Assembly (NCBI GenBank): GCA_027484495.1
Contig: JAIXSW010000303.1
Coordinates: 1-8,155 of the forward strand
Length of the DNA stretch: 8,155 nt
DNA from: Gammaproteobacteria bacterium
GTDB taxonomy: Bacteria; Pseudomonadota; Gammaproteobacteria; Enterobacterales; Alteromonadaceae
Reading direction: 5' to 3'
The translations under genes were made by a program, and so were the position numbers. Numbering within the stretch: position 1 is the first letter of the stretch; each line of letters starts with the position of its first letter. This document shows, piece by piece, positions 1 through 6,237 of the stretch. The notes beneath the pieces are model-generated. The model ran no database searches. It had not been told where the DNA came from and saw only the letters and a list, made by a program, of their open reading frames with translations.

Positions 1-1
1 C

Positions 2-211
2 AATAGTCAGCAGCGTGGCGTGGCCCGTCAGGCTGCTGAAGATGCTGAAACACAAGCAATGACGCCAGGCCAGGCAGTCAATAAAGGCCCGCAGCTGGAA
101 CAACGTAGTCTGGAGTTTGCCGCGCTGATGCAACAGCGCAGCAAGGTGATTAGCGGTTTTTACCAACAGGCCGTGCAGCCGCAGGAACGACCGTTGTTAC
201 TGACCGCCTGA
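2..211 (+). CDS. C-terminal fragment of an unidentified protein
   Basis: The frame is open from the left edge of the window to a TGA at 209-211, so this is read as the last 69 residues of a gene that begins outside the window. A GTG at 20 could serve as a start, but no ribosome binding site precedes it, so a truncated longer gene is more likely. The sequence is rich in Gln, Ala and Glu and looks helical and soluble, with no membrane segment and no cysteine. A stretch around residues 36-56 (LEQRSLEFAALMQQRSKVIS) has the look of an amphipathic helix. I do not recognise the family. The stop is followed 25 bases later by a strong terminator hairpin, which supports a real gene end here. Its neighbour tex converges on the same terminator, so the two are not co-transcribed. 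Confidence 0.6.
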   Translation, partial: NSQQRGVARQAAEDAETQAMTPGQAVNKGPQLEQRSLEFAALMQQRSKVISGFYQQAVQPQERPLLLTA

Positions 212-232
212 TATTTTCTGCGCGACAAAAAC

Positions 233-263
233 AAAACCGCCGTCAGCTGACGGCGGTTTTTTT
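233..263. terminator. Bidirectional intrinsic terminator between the left-edge gene and tex
   Basis: The hairpin is a perfect palindrome with arms CCGCCGTCAG (237-246) and CTGACGGCGG (247-256). It is flanked by AAAA on the left and a run of seven T on the right. Read on the + strand it ends the left-edge gene. Read on the - strand the A-run becomes a U-tract (TTTTGTTTTTGTC), so it can also end tex. The two genes converge on it from 21 bases (left) and 20 bases (right). The palindrome has no unpaired loop in the DNA, so the RNA hairpin must open a few central pairs. Confidence 0.9.
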
Positions 264-283
264 ATCTAAATGCGGTGTGGTGA

Positions 284-2605
284 TCACTTTTTCAACTTGG
301 CCAGCGCCGCAGCAAATGCATTGCCCATTGCCGCGTTGCCATTGTCTTGCTGGCGCGGCGCTGACGGACGGGCGCTGTTGCCGGCCGGTTTTGCCGGAGC
401 CGTGCGTTCTTTGTTGTTACCGGCTGCTTTTGGCTGTGGCTGCTCGTCCATCCGCATCGTCAGCGCAATGCGTTTGCGGTCGACTTCCACTTCCAGCACT
501 TTCACTTTGACGATATCGCCGGCTTTGACCACCTGATGCGGATCTGACACATATTTGTCGGTCAGCGATGAAATATGCACCAGGCCGTCCTGATGGACAC
601 CGATGTCGACAAAAGCACCAAAGTTAGTCACGTTGGTGACGACGCCTTCGAGCAGCATGCCGGGAGTTAAATCAGAGAGTTTTTCGACACCGTCTTTAAA
701 CTGCGCTGTTTTAAATTCCGGCCGCGGATCACGCCCCGGTTTATCTAGCTCTTTCAGGATGTCCGTGATAGTCGGAATACCAAAATGCTCATCGGCAAAG
801 TCGGCTGGATTAATTGATTTCAGAAAACTGCTGTTGCCAATCACGGCATCCACCGGTTGCTGGTGTTTGGCGAGAATCTTCTCAACCAATGGATAGGCTT
901 CCGGGTGCACTGCCGAAGCGTCCAATGGATTGCTGCCGTTATTGATGCGCAGGAAGCCGGCGGCTTGTTCATATGCCTTAGGACCAAGTCGTGGTACCTT
1001 CAGTAAATCACGGCGCTGATTAAACCGGCCATTGCTGTCGCGATACATAACGATATTCTGTGCCAGAGTTTTATTCAGACCCGCCACGCGTGCCAATAAA
1101 GCGACCGAAGCCATATTCAGGTCGACACCGACGGCGTTTACACAGTCCTCCACCACGGCATCGAGGGATTTGGTCAGCAGGCTCTGGTTAACGTCATGCT
1201 GATACTGGCCCACGCCAATCGCTTTCGGTTCAATCTTAACCAGCTCTGCCAGCGGGTCCTGTAAGCGACGGCCAATCGAGACTGCGCCGCGTAAAGATAC
1301 ATCCAGGTCCGGAAATTCCAGTGCAGCCAGTTCGGAGGCGGAATAAACCGATGCACCTGCTTCCGAAACCATGATTTTACTCAATGATTGCTCTGGCAAT
1401 AACTTGATCACATCGGCGGCCAGTTTATCGGTTTCGCGCGATGCCGTACCGTTGCCAATGGCGATCAGTTCCACCTTAAATTGCTTACAGTAAGCGGCCA
1501 GTGTTTTGACTGATTTGTCCCACAGATTTTGTGGCGCATGTGGGAATATCGTGGTGTTAGCCACCAGTTTGCCGGTCTGATCAACCACCACCACTTTTAC
1601 ACCGGTGCGTAAACCCGGATCCAGTCCGAGTGTTGCGCGCATACCAGCTGGCGCGGCCATCAGCAAATCTTTCATATTGCGGGCAAAGACGGCGATAGCT
1701 TCTTCTTCTGCTTTTTCCCGCAGCTCACCGAGCAGGTCGTTCTCCAGCTGCAGATGTAATTTTACTTTCCAGGTCCACTGCACGACGGTGCGGATAAATG
1801 CGTCCGCGGCGCGGCCTTGCTGGCGCAGATCAAAGTGACTGGCCACCATTTGCTCGCAGCTGGCATGTGCGCTGGTTTCGTCGGCATCTGGTTGCAATTG
1901 CAGGTTTAAAATCCCTTCGTTGCGGCCACGGAACATGGCTAAGGCGCGGTGTGACGGCACGTTTTTCCACAGTTCAGTATGCTCAAAATAATCGCGGAAT
2001 TTTGCACCTTCAGCTTCTTTACCGGTGACAACACTGCTCTTTAACACCGCGTGCTGTGCCAGATGACGACGCAGCTTGGCCAACAAGTTGGCATCCTCAG
2101 CAAAACGCTCCATCAGAATATATTTGGCGCCATCCAGCACTGCCTTCACATCGGCAAAGCCAGCCTCAGCATTGATATAAGCGGCAGCGGCTTGTTCCGG
2201 CACCAGATTCGGATCTGCCAGCAGCGCGTCTGCCAGTGGCAATAAACCGCCTTCGATAGCGATCTGACCTTTGGTGCGACGCTTCGCTTTATAAGGGCCG
2301 TACAAGTCTTCCAGACGGGTTTTGTTGTCGGCCGCCAGGATGTCTTTTTCCAGCGTAGGGGTCAGTTTGCCTTGCTCGGCAATCGTTTTCAGGATGACAT
2401 GGCGACGGTCTTCCAGTTCGCGCAGATAATTCAGGCGCTGCTCCAGCGTACGCAGTTGAGTATCGTCGAGGCCGCCTGTCACTTCTTTCCGGTAACGGGC
2501 AATAAAAGGCACTGTTGCGCCTTCGTCGAGTAACTGCACGGCAGCGTTAACCTGGTCCGGGCGGGCGGCAATTTCTGCTGCGATCTGTTTGATAATCATC
2601 GACAT
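284..2605 (-). CDS. tex: Tex, S1-domain RNA-binding transcription accessory protein (YhgF)
   Basis: Tex is a cytoplasmic nucleic-acid-binding protein related to eukaryotic Spt6. In other bacteria it has been linked to transcription and toxin-gene expression; its exact biochemical role is less clear. The 773-residue product matches the remembered E. coli YhgF in length and along the whole sequence. The order is an N-terminal helical region (TVPFIARYRKEVTGGLDDTQ near 31-50), a YqgF/RNase H-like domain from about 320 to 445 starting at LGLDPGLRTGVK, helix-hairpin-helix segments at about 500-560 (LARVAGLNKTLAQ, LLKVPRLGPKAYEQ) and an S1 domain at about 645-720 (GVVTNVTNFGAFVDIGVHQD). A low-complexity tail rich in Ala, Pro, Asn and Gln follows. 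The start at 2605 gives the family's usual N-terminus (MSMIIKQIAAEI); an in-frame ATG ten codons upstream is possible but has no better ribosome binding site. AAGGA lies 13 bases before the chosen ATG, a long spacing. The gene is divergent from greB. Confidence 0.95.
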   Translation of the reverse strand: MSMIIKQIAAEIAARPDQVNAAVQLLDEGATVPFIARYRKEVTGGLDDTQLRTLEQRLNYLRELEDRRHVILKTIAEQGKLTPTLEKDILAADNKTRLEDLYGPYKAKRRTKGQIAIEGGLLPLADALLADPNLVPEQAAAAYINAEAGFADVKAVLDGAKYILMERFAEDANLLAKLRRHLAQHAVLKSSVVTGKEAEGAKFRDYFEHTELWKNVPSHRALAMFRGRNEGILNLQLQPDADETSAHASCEQMVASHFDLRQQGRAADAFIRTVVQWTWKVKLHLQLENDLLGELREKAEEEAIAVFARNMKDLLMAAPAGMRATLGLDPGLRTGVKVVVVDQTGKLVANTTIFPHAPQNLWDKSVKTLAAYCKQFKVELIAIGNGTASRETDKLAADVIKLLPEQSLSKIMVSEAGASVYSASELAALEFPDLDVSLRGAVSIGRRLQDPLAELVKIEPKAIGVGQYQHDVNQSLLTKSLDAVVEDCVNAVGVDLNMASVALLARVAGLNKTLAQNIVMYRDSNGRFNQRRDLLKVPRLGPKAYEQAAGFLRINNGSNPLDASAVHPEAYPLVEKILAKHQQPVDAVIGNSSFLKSINPADFADEHFGIPTITDILKELDKPGRDPRPEFKTAQFKDGVEKLSDLTPGMLLEGVVTNVTNFGAFVDIGVHQDGLVHISSLTDKYVSDPHQVVKAGDIVKVKVLEVEVDRKRIALTMRMDEQPQPKAAGNNKERTAPAKPAGNSARPSAPRQQDNGNAAMGNAFAAALAKLKK

Positions 2606-2636
2606 GGTTTGTTTGGTTTCCTTGCAAAGCGGCATG

Positions 2637-2669
2637 ATAGCCGGCCGCTTCTGATAAAGTGGTGGCTAT
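2637..2669. other. Imperfect hairpin in the tex-greB divergent region
   Basis: Outer arms ATAGCC (2637-2642) and GGCTAT (2664-2669) pair fully. Inner arms CCGCTT (2645-2650) and AAGTGG (2657-2662) pair with one G-U. The loop is CTGATA and there is a small GG/T internal bulge. No T-run follows on either strand, so it is not an intrinsic terminator. It lies just upstream of the tex ribosome binding site and upstream of the greB promoter, so it could be a structured tex leader or an operator. Either role is inference. Confidence 0.35.
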
Positions 2670-2707
2670 TGTCTTACGGCGGCGTAAAAAAATCCATCCT
2701 GTGGCGG

Positions 2708-2736
2708 CTGACAGCGTCTGCGCTGCTTGGTATAAA
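2708..2736 (+). promoter_or_regulatory. Sigma70-type promoter for greB
   Basis: CTGACA at 2708-2713 (five of six to TTGACA) is separated by exactly 17 bases from TATAAA at 2731-2736 (five of six to TATAAT). This is the best promoter match in the window by eye. Transcription would start near 2743 and leave a leader of about 34 bases before the greB ATG at 2777. No terminator is visible between greB and the next gene, so this promoter probably also serves the four-cysteine protein. Confidence 0.7.
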
Positions 2737-2776
2737 CCGCCATTCAGTCGCAAAGCAACCGGCAAAGTGGTGTCAG

Positions 2777-3274
2777 ATGAGTGGGCAAAAACAAGCTAAA
2801 ACCAAATTAATCACCCGGGAAGGCTATAACCAGCTGAAAACTGAACATGATGAGCTGTGGTTTAAAAAACGGCCGGAAGTCACCAAAATTGTCAGTTGGG
2901 CCGCCAGTCTCGGTGACAGATCTGAGAACGCCGACTATACCTTCAATAAGAGATTGCTAAGGCAAATAGACAGTAGAATCAGATATTTACGCAAAAGATT
3001 GGAAGATCTGCAAATCGTTGATTATTCACCACAGCAGGCGGGCAAAGTGTTTTTTGGCGCCTGGGTTGAAGTGGAAGATGAAGACGGCAACAGCCTGAAA
3101 TTCCGTATTGTCGGGCCGGATGAAATCTACGGCCGTACCGATTACATCTCAATTGATGCGCCGATGGCACGTGCTCTGCTAAAAAAACAAGTCGATGACA
3201 GCGCCTTAGTCACGACACCGGCCGGGACAAAAGAGTGGTGGGTGACTGAAATTTATTACCCGCAACCTGCCTGA
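2777..3274 (+). CDS. greB: GreB, transcript cleavage factor
   Basis: GreB enters the secondary channel of backtracked RNA polymerase and stimulates cleavage of the extruded RNA 3' end, letting elongation resume. The 165-residue product has the family's two parts: an N-terminal coiled coil (about residues 10-82) and a C-terminal FKBP-like domain (about 86-163, beginning VFFGAWVEVEDEDG). The coiled-coil tip carries GDRSENADY at 46-54, with the acidic pair D47 and E50 that coordinates the catalytic metal in E. coli GreB (D41/E44 there). The segment IVDYSPQQAGKVFFGAWVE at 80-98 matches E. coli GreB almost exactly and separates it from GreA. The start at 2777 is chosen because it gives the usual short N-terminus; the frame is open much further upstream, but that part overlaps the promoter. 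The ribosome binding site is weak (AAGTGG). tex is divergent, and a small secreted-protein gene follows after 72 bases. Confidence 0.95.
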   Translation: MSGQKQAKTKLITREGYNQLKTEHDELWFKKRPEVTKIVSWAASLGDRSENADYTFNKRLLRQIDSRIRYLRKRLEDLQIVDYSPQQAGKVFFGAWVEVEDEDGNSLKFRIVGPDEIYGRTDYISIDAPMARALLKKQVDDSALVTTPAGTKEWWVTEIYYPQPA

Positions 3275-3333
3275 AACGACGCCATTCAGCAGCCGATCAG
3301 CCACATCCACGCAATTTATTCCAGATCTGACGC

Positions 3334-3341
3334 AAAAGGAG
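3334..3341 (+). promoter_or_regulatory. Strong ribosome binding site for the four-cysteine protein
   Basis: AAAAGGAG ends five bases before the ATG at 3347. It is the strongest Shine-Dalgarno match in the window and fixes the start of a short gene that might otherwise be doubted. Confidence 0.75.
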
Positions 3342-3346
3342 TCTGT

Positions 3347-3634
3347 ATGAAAAATCTGTGGATCGGGTTTTTGGCGGCTTGTGCCTGGCATGTCCAGGCG
3401 GATGACGCAGCTTACCAGCAATGTCTGTTGCAATATCAAAGCAAAGTCGAAGTGCCGCAAGTGGTTGGGCTGGTGCGTAGCGCCTGTGATCATCTTCATC
3501 GTGAACTGGTCTTGTTACCGCGCAAAAAAGCCTATTGGCAATGTGTACTGGATTACATTCCGCCGGTGAAAACGCCGGAAGTGATTGCCGATTTATTACA
3601 AGTGTGCCGTGAGCAACACGATTTCAGGAAATAA
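3347..3634 (+). CDS. Small exported four-cysteine protein with an internal duplication
   Basis: The product is 95 residues. The N-terminus (MKNLWIGFLAACAWHVQA) reads as a short signal peptide, with likely cleavage after VQA at residue 18. LAAC at 9-12 also resembles a lipobox, but a signal of only 11 residues would be unusually short. The mature part holds four cysteines at 26, 47, 66 and 87. Residues 22-51 and 62-91 align without gaps at a 40-residue offset: AYxQC, then Y, V, P and V, then C after 21 residues, with about 11 of 30 positions identical. The cysteines probably form disulfides in the periplasm or outside the cell. This resembles the small four-cysteine proteins annotated in Vibrio and relatives as the VF_A0006 family; that assignment is from memory and tentative. 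No enzymatic motif is visible. The gene follows greB by 72 bases with no visible terminator or promoter between, so co-transcription is likely. Confidence 0.8.
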   Translation: MKNLWIGFLAACAWHVQADDAAYQQCLLQYQSKVEVPQVVGLVRSACDHLHRELVLLPRKKAYWQCVLDYIPPVKTPEVIADLLQVCREQHDFRK

Positions 3635-3681
3635 TATTGAAAAAAATCAACAGGATAAAAATATTTTAAAATAATTGTTTT

Positions 3682-3739
3682 CTGTCATCTACGTGTAACA
3701 AAAATATGCTGGCGATCTGGGGCAGGCGTTCGCTATATT
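3682..3739 (+). promoter_or_regulatory. Candidate promoter region for the small lipoprotein gene
   Basis: This AT-rich gap of 136 bases holds two weak promoter candidates. CTGTCA at 3682-3687 lies 17 bases before TATGCT at 3705-3710, four of six matches in each. Further down, TATATT at 3734-3739 is a better -10 but has no good -35. No GC-rich hairpin with a T-run follows the upstream gene, so read-through from greB is also possible. Confidence 0.3.
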
Positions 3740-3770
3740 CAAACTGAACCTAACCGCCGGAGACAGCAAC

Positions 3771-3983
3771 ATGATGAAAAAAACTGTATTCACTGTCGTG
3801 GCCGTTGCAGCTGTGTTGCTGAGCGGTTGCGCCACCGTCAAACCCGATTATGCCTTTGTCGTTGACCAGGATCAGGTCAGCAAAGCGGACAACCTGAAGC
3901 GGCAACAACGCCAGGTTTCGCATGTGGTCTGGATTAATCCACCGCTACGTAAAGTCGCGCTGGCGGAGCAACCAAAACCCTGA
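3771..3983 (+). CDS. Small lipoprotein of unknown function
   Basis: The 70-residue product begins with a classic lipoprotein signal: KK at 3-4, a hydrophobic stretch at about 5-17, and the lipobox LSGC at 17-20. Processing by Lgt and LspA would give a lipid-anchored mature protein of about 50 residues. Ala at the +2 position argues for outer-membrane sorting by the Lol system. The mature part is polar and basic (QVSKADNLKRQQRQVSHVV) and has no further cysteine, no membrane segment and no domain I recognise. GGAGA at 3759-3763 precedes the ATG at 3771 by seven bases; the next codon is also ATG, so the start could be one residue later. The gene sits alone between the four-cysteine gene and ompR and ends at its own terminator. 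Its position next to an envelope-stress regulator is suggestive only. Confidence 0.8.
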   Translation: MMKKTVFTVVAVAAVLLSGCATVKPDYAFVVDQDQVSKADNLKRQQRQVSHVVWINPPLRKVALAEQPKP

Positions 3984-4015
3984 ACTAGCACTGGAAAGAA
4001 TTTGTAACACCTGAG

Positions 4016-4050
4016 CCCGCAATGTCTCGTCAACATTGCGGGTTTTTCGT
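4016..4050 (+). terminator. Intrinsic terminator after the lipoprotein gene
   Basis: Arms CCCGCAATGT (4016-4025) and ACATTGCGGG (4033-4042) pair perfectly around a 7-base loop and are followed by TTTTTCGTTT. It lies 32 bases after the lipoprotein stop codon. It probably ends the greB-side transcripts and insulates ompR-envZ from them. Confidence 0.88.
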
Positions 4051-4057
4051 TTATAGT
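4030..4057 (+). promoter_or_regulatory. Candidate promoter for ompR-envZ, overlapping the preceding terminator
   Basis: TATAGT at 4052-4057 (five of six) is preceded at 16 bases by TCAACA at 4030-4035 (four of six). Transcription would start about 24 bases before the ompR ATG. The -35 lies in the loop and right arm of the terminator. The gap between the terminator and ompR is too short to hold a whole promoter elsewhere, unless the promoter lies further upstream. Confidence 0.4.
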
Positions 4058-4087
4058 GAGGAAAAATCTGTATTAAGGACCCTTCTG

Positions 4088-4813
4088 ATGCAAACACAGG
4101 AAACCACCAAAATTCTGGTCGTTGATGACGATATGCGGCTGCGGGCATTACTGGAACGGTATTTGGTCGAGCAAGGGTACATCGTGCGGACTTCTGCAAA
4201 CTTCGAGCAGATGAACCGCCTGATGGAACGGGAAAATTTCCATTTACTGGTTCTGGATCTGATGTTGCCCGGTGAAGACGGCTTGTCGATTTGCCGGCGT
4301 TTACGGCAACAGGAAAATGAAATTCCAATCATTATGCTGACCGCGAAAGGTGACGAAGTCGACCGCATTATTGGTTTGGAAATGGGCGCCGATGATTACC
4401 TGCCGAAACCTTTTAACCCGCGTGAACTGCTCGCTCGTATTCGAGCCGTGTTGCGGCGTAAATCCAAAGAGCTGCCGGGTGCTCCAACGCAAGAAGAGAC
4501 CATGGTGAAGTTTGGCCCGTTCAGCTTCAATCTGGCGACCCGGGAGATGCATAAAGGCGAGCAACTGATGCCGCTGACCAGCGGTGAATTTGCCGTATTA
4601 AAAGTACTGGTCAGTCACGCTCGTGAGCCGTTATCACGCGATAAACTGATGAATATGGCGCGTGGCCGTGATTACTCCGCCATGGAACGTAGTATCGACG
4701 TGCAAGTATCACGCTTGCGCCGGATGATCGAAGATGATCCAACCAATCCACGCTATATCCAGACCGTCTGGGGTCTGGGTTATGTATTTGTGCCGGATGG
4801 TGCGACCAGCTGA
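4088..4813 (+). CDS. ompR: OmpR, response regulator of the EnvZ-OmpR system
   Basis: OmpR is the DNA-binding partner of EnvZ and controls porin and other envelope genes in response to osmolarity and pH. The 241-residue product follows remembered E. coli OmpR (239 aa) closely throughout. The receiver domain spans about 5-122, with the acidic pocket D13/D14, phospho-acceptor D57 in LVLDLMLPGEDG, T85 and K107 (KPFNPRELLARIRAVLRR). The winged-helix DNA-binding domain covers about 138-238, with PLTSGEFAVLK at 162-172, SAMERSIDVQVSRLRR at 197-212 and the end RYIQTVWGLGYVFVPDG at 222-238. The start at 4088 is supported by AAGGA eight bases upstream and by alignment to the E. coli N-terminus. An in-frame ATG at 4022 would put the first codons inside the terminator hairpin. 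The stop TGA shares its last base with the envZ ATG (TGATG), which implies translational coupling. Confidence 0.97.
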   Translation: MQTQETTKILVVDDDMRLRALLERYLVEQGYIVRTSANFEQMNRLMERENFHLLVLDLMLPGEDGLSICRRLRQQENEIPIIMLTAKGDEVDRIIGLEMGADDYLPKPFNPRELLARIRAVLRRKSKELPGAPTQEETMVKFGPFSFNLATREMHKGEQLMPLTSGEFAVLKVLVSHAREPLSRDKLMNMARGRDYSAMERSIDVQVSRLRRMIEDDPTNPRYIQTVWGLGYVFVPDGATS

Positions 4814-6129
4814 TGCGTTTTTTACCGCGCAGTGCGTTTGGCAAAACAGTCTTTCTGATCGGCTTATTGTTGCTGATCAACCAGCTGGTCTCGTATTTTC
4901 TGGTGGCCGTGTATGTGATCCAACCAACATTGCAGCAAACTAACCATCTGATTGCCAAGCAAATTAAAGTGGTGTTTATCGATGTCGGTGGAGAAGACCG
5001 CCTACTATCAGAAGAGCTGACAAAGCGGTTTCAGCAGGCGACCGGTATTGATGTGCTGACCGAAGCACAGGCATTACGGCAGGGCTTGAACAATGCGATC
5101 CATTACCAGTATTTCTCGGACGAAATGTCTCGGGAGTTGGGAGGTCCGGCTGAAGTCCGGATTGAACAGGATAAACAGTTTTCTTTTTGGGTCCGCCCAC
5201 CACAAGCCCCGCAATACTGGATCAAAATCCCGCTGACTGGTCTGAACGAAACCGATTTTTCGCCGCTGCAAATTTACATCCTGCTGATTGGTTTCTTAAG
5301 CGTGGCCGGTGGCTGGTGGTTTGCACGCCAGTTGAACCGACCATTGCAGCAGCTGCAACGCGCCGCTTTATTGGTGGGTCGCGGTGATATTCCGGATCCG
5401 TTGCCGGAAGACGGCTCAACCGAGATTATTGCGGTTACCCGCGCTTTTAACCATATGGCCAATGGCATCCGGCAATTGGAGAAAGACCGCAGTCTGCTGA
5501 TGGCCGGCGTCTCACATGATTTGCGCACCCCGCTGACACGGATCCGGCTGGCCAGTGAAATGGTCAGTGAACAGGATGCTTGGATCCGCGACGGGATTGT
5601 CAGTGATATCGAAGATATGAATGCCATCATCGATCAATTCATCGATTATATCCGCCATCACAAAGAAGAAACGCTGACCGAAGAAGATCTGAACCAGCTG
5701 GTGCTGGAGCAAGTCGACGCGGATCGGCTGCAGCAACGCCAGATCAGTACTGAGTTGTTACAAACACTGCCACTGGTGCCAATCCGGCGCATCGCGATTA
5801 AGCGTGTGCTGAGTAATCTGATTGAGAATGCGCTGAAGTATTCCGATGGCGCCATCGAAGTACGTACCGGCTATGAGAAAAATCGCCAGCGGGTCTATGT
5901 GCAGGTCCGTGATCATGGACCCGGTATTCCGGAGGCGCAGATGGCAAAAATGTTTGAGCCTTTTACTCAGGGCGACACTGCACGCGGCAGCGCAGGCTCC
6001 GGGCTAGGTCTTGCGATCATTAAAAAGATTGTGGATATGCATCATGGCGAGATCCGGCTGCACAACCATGCATTCGGCGGTCTGGTGGCAACGGTGTATT
6101 TACCGCTGAAAAAAGCGAAGCAAGCCTGA
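4813..6129 (+). CDS. envZ: EnvZ, osmosensor histidine kinase
   Basis: EnvZ is an inner-membrane kinase and phosphatase for OmpR. The 438-residue product (E. coli: 450) has a first membrane segment at about 13-36, a periplasmic part of about 115 residues, and a second membrane segment at about 152-170. The HAMP linker spans about 171-225 and the dimerisation/phosphotransfer domain contains VSHDLRTPLTRIRLASEM at 233-250, with phospho-acceptor H235. T239 in the same motif is the counterpart of E. coli T247, a residue important for phosphatase activity. The ATP-binding domain shows the N box NLIENALKYS (335-344), the G1 box DHGPGIP (367-373), FEPF (381-384) and the G2 box GSGLGLAII (395-403). All catalytic residues look intact. 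There is no clear ribosome binding site; the start overlaps the ompR stop by one base, so translation is probably coupled. The cytoplasmic half is closest to the E. coli protein; the periplasmic part looks less conserved. Confidence 0.96.
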   Translation: MRFLPRSAFGKTVFLIGLLLLINQLVSYFLVAVYVIQPTLQQTNHLIAKQIKVVFIDVGGEDRLLSEELTKRFQQATGIDVLTEAQALRQGLNNAIHYQYFSDEMSRELGGPAEVRIEQDKQFSFWVRPPQAPQYWIKIPLTGLNETDFSPLQIYILLIGFLSVAGGWWFARQLNRPLQQLQRAALLVGRGDIPDPLPEDGSTEIIAVTRAFNHMANGIRQLEKDRSLLMAGVSHDLRTPLTRIRLASEMVSEQDAWIRDGIVSDIEDMNAIIDQFIDYIRHHKEETLTEEDLNQLVLEQVDADRLQQRQISTELLQTLPLVPIRRIAIKRVLSNLIENALKYSDGAIEVRTGYEKNRQRVYVQVRDHGPGIPEAQMAKMFEPFTQGDTARGSAGSGLGLAIIKKIVDMHHGEIRLHNHAFGGLVATVYLPLKKAKQA

Positions 6130-6184
6130 GTTGCAGGTAGCAACAGGGCTGAAACCGCTGAACTCGTCTGAGTGTCAGATAAAA

Positions 6185-6210
6185 ATAAAGGCCGCAATTG
6201 CGGCCTTTAT
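6185..6210. terminator. Palindromic terminator between envZ and pckA
   Basis: The 26-bp perfect palindrome has arms ATAAAGGCCGCAA (6185-6197) and TTGCGGCCTTTAT (6198-6210). On the - strand it is followed by TTTTTAT, a good U-tract that ends pckA. On the + strand only CTTTATGATG follows, so it is a weaker terminator for ompR-envZ. It lies 55 bases after the envZ stop and 27 bases after the pckA stop. Confidence 0.85.
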
Positions 6211-6237
6211 GATGTTCTATCGCAGACAGTCTCAGCG

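Noticed and set aside
2609..2776. 56-codon upstream extension of greB in the same frame
   Set aside because: It overlaps the strong promoter at 2708-2736, has no ribosome binding site and has no counterpart in known GreB proteins.
3650..3710. OmpR box or terminator in the AT-rich gap after the four-cysteine gene
   Set aside because: The only hairpin is the weak AAAATATTTT palindrome, and GTAACA occurs once without the tandem spacing of OmpR sites.
4022..4087. 22-codon upstream extension of ompR
   Set aside because: Its ATG lies inside the terminator stem, and the start at 4088 has a good AAGGA and matches the E. coli N-terminus.
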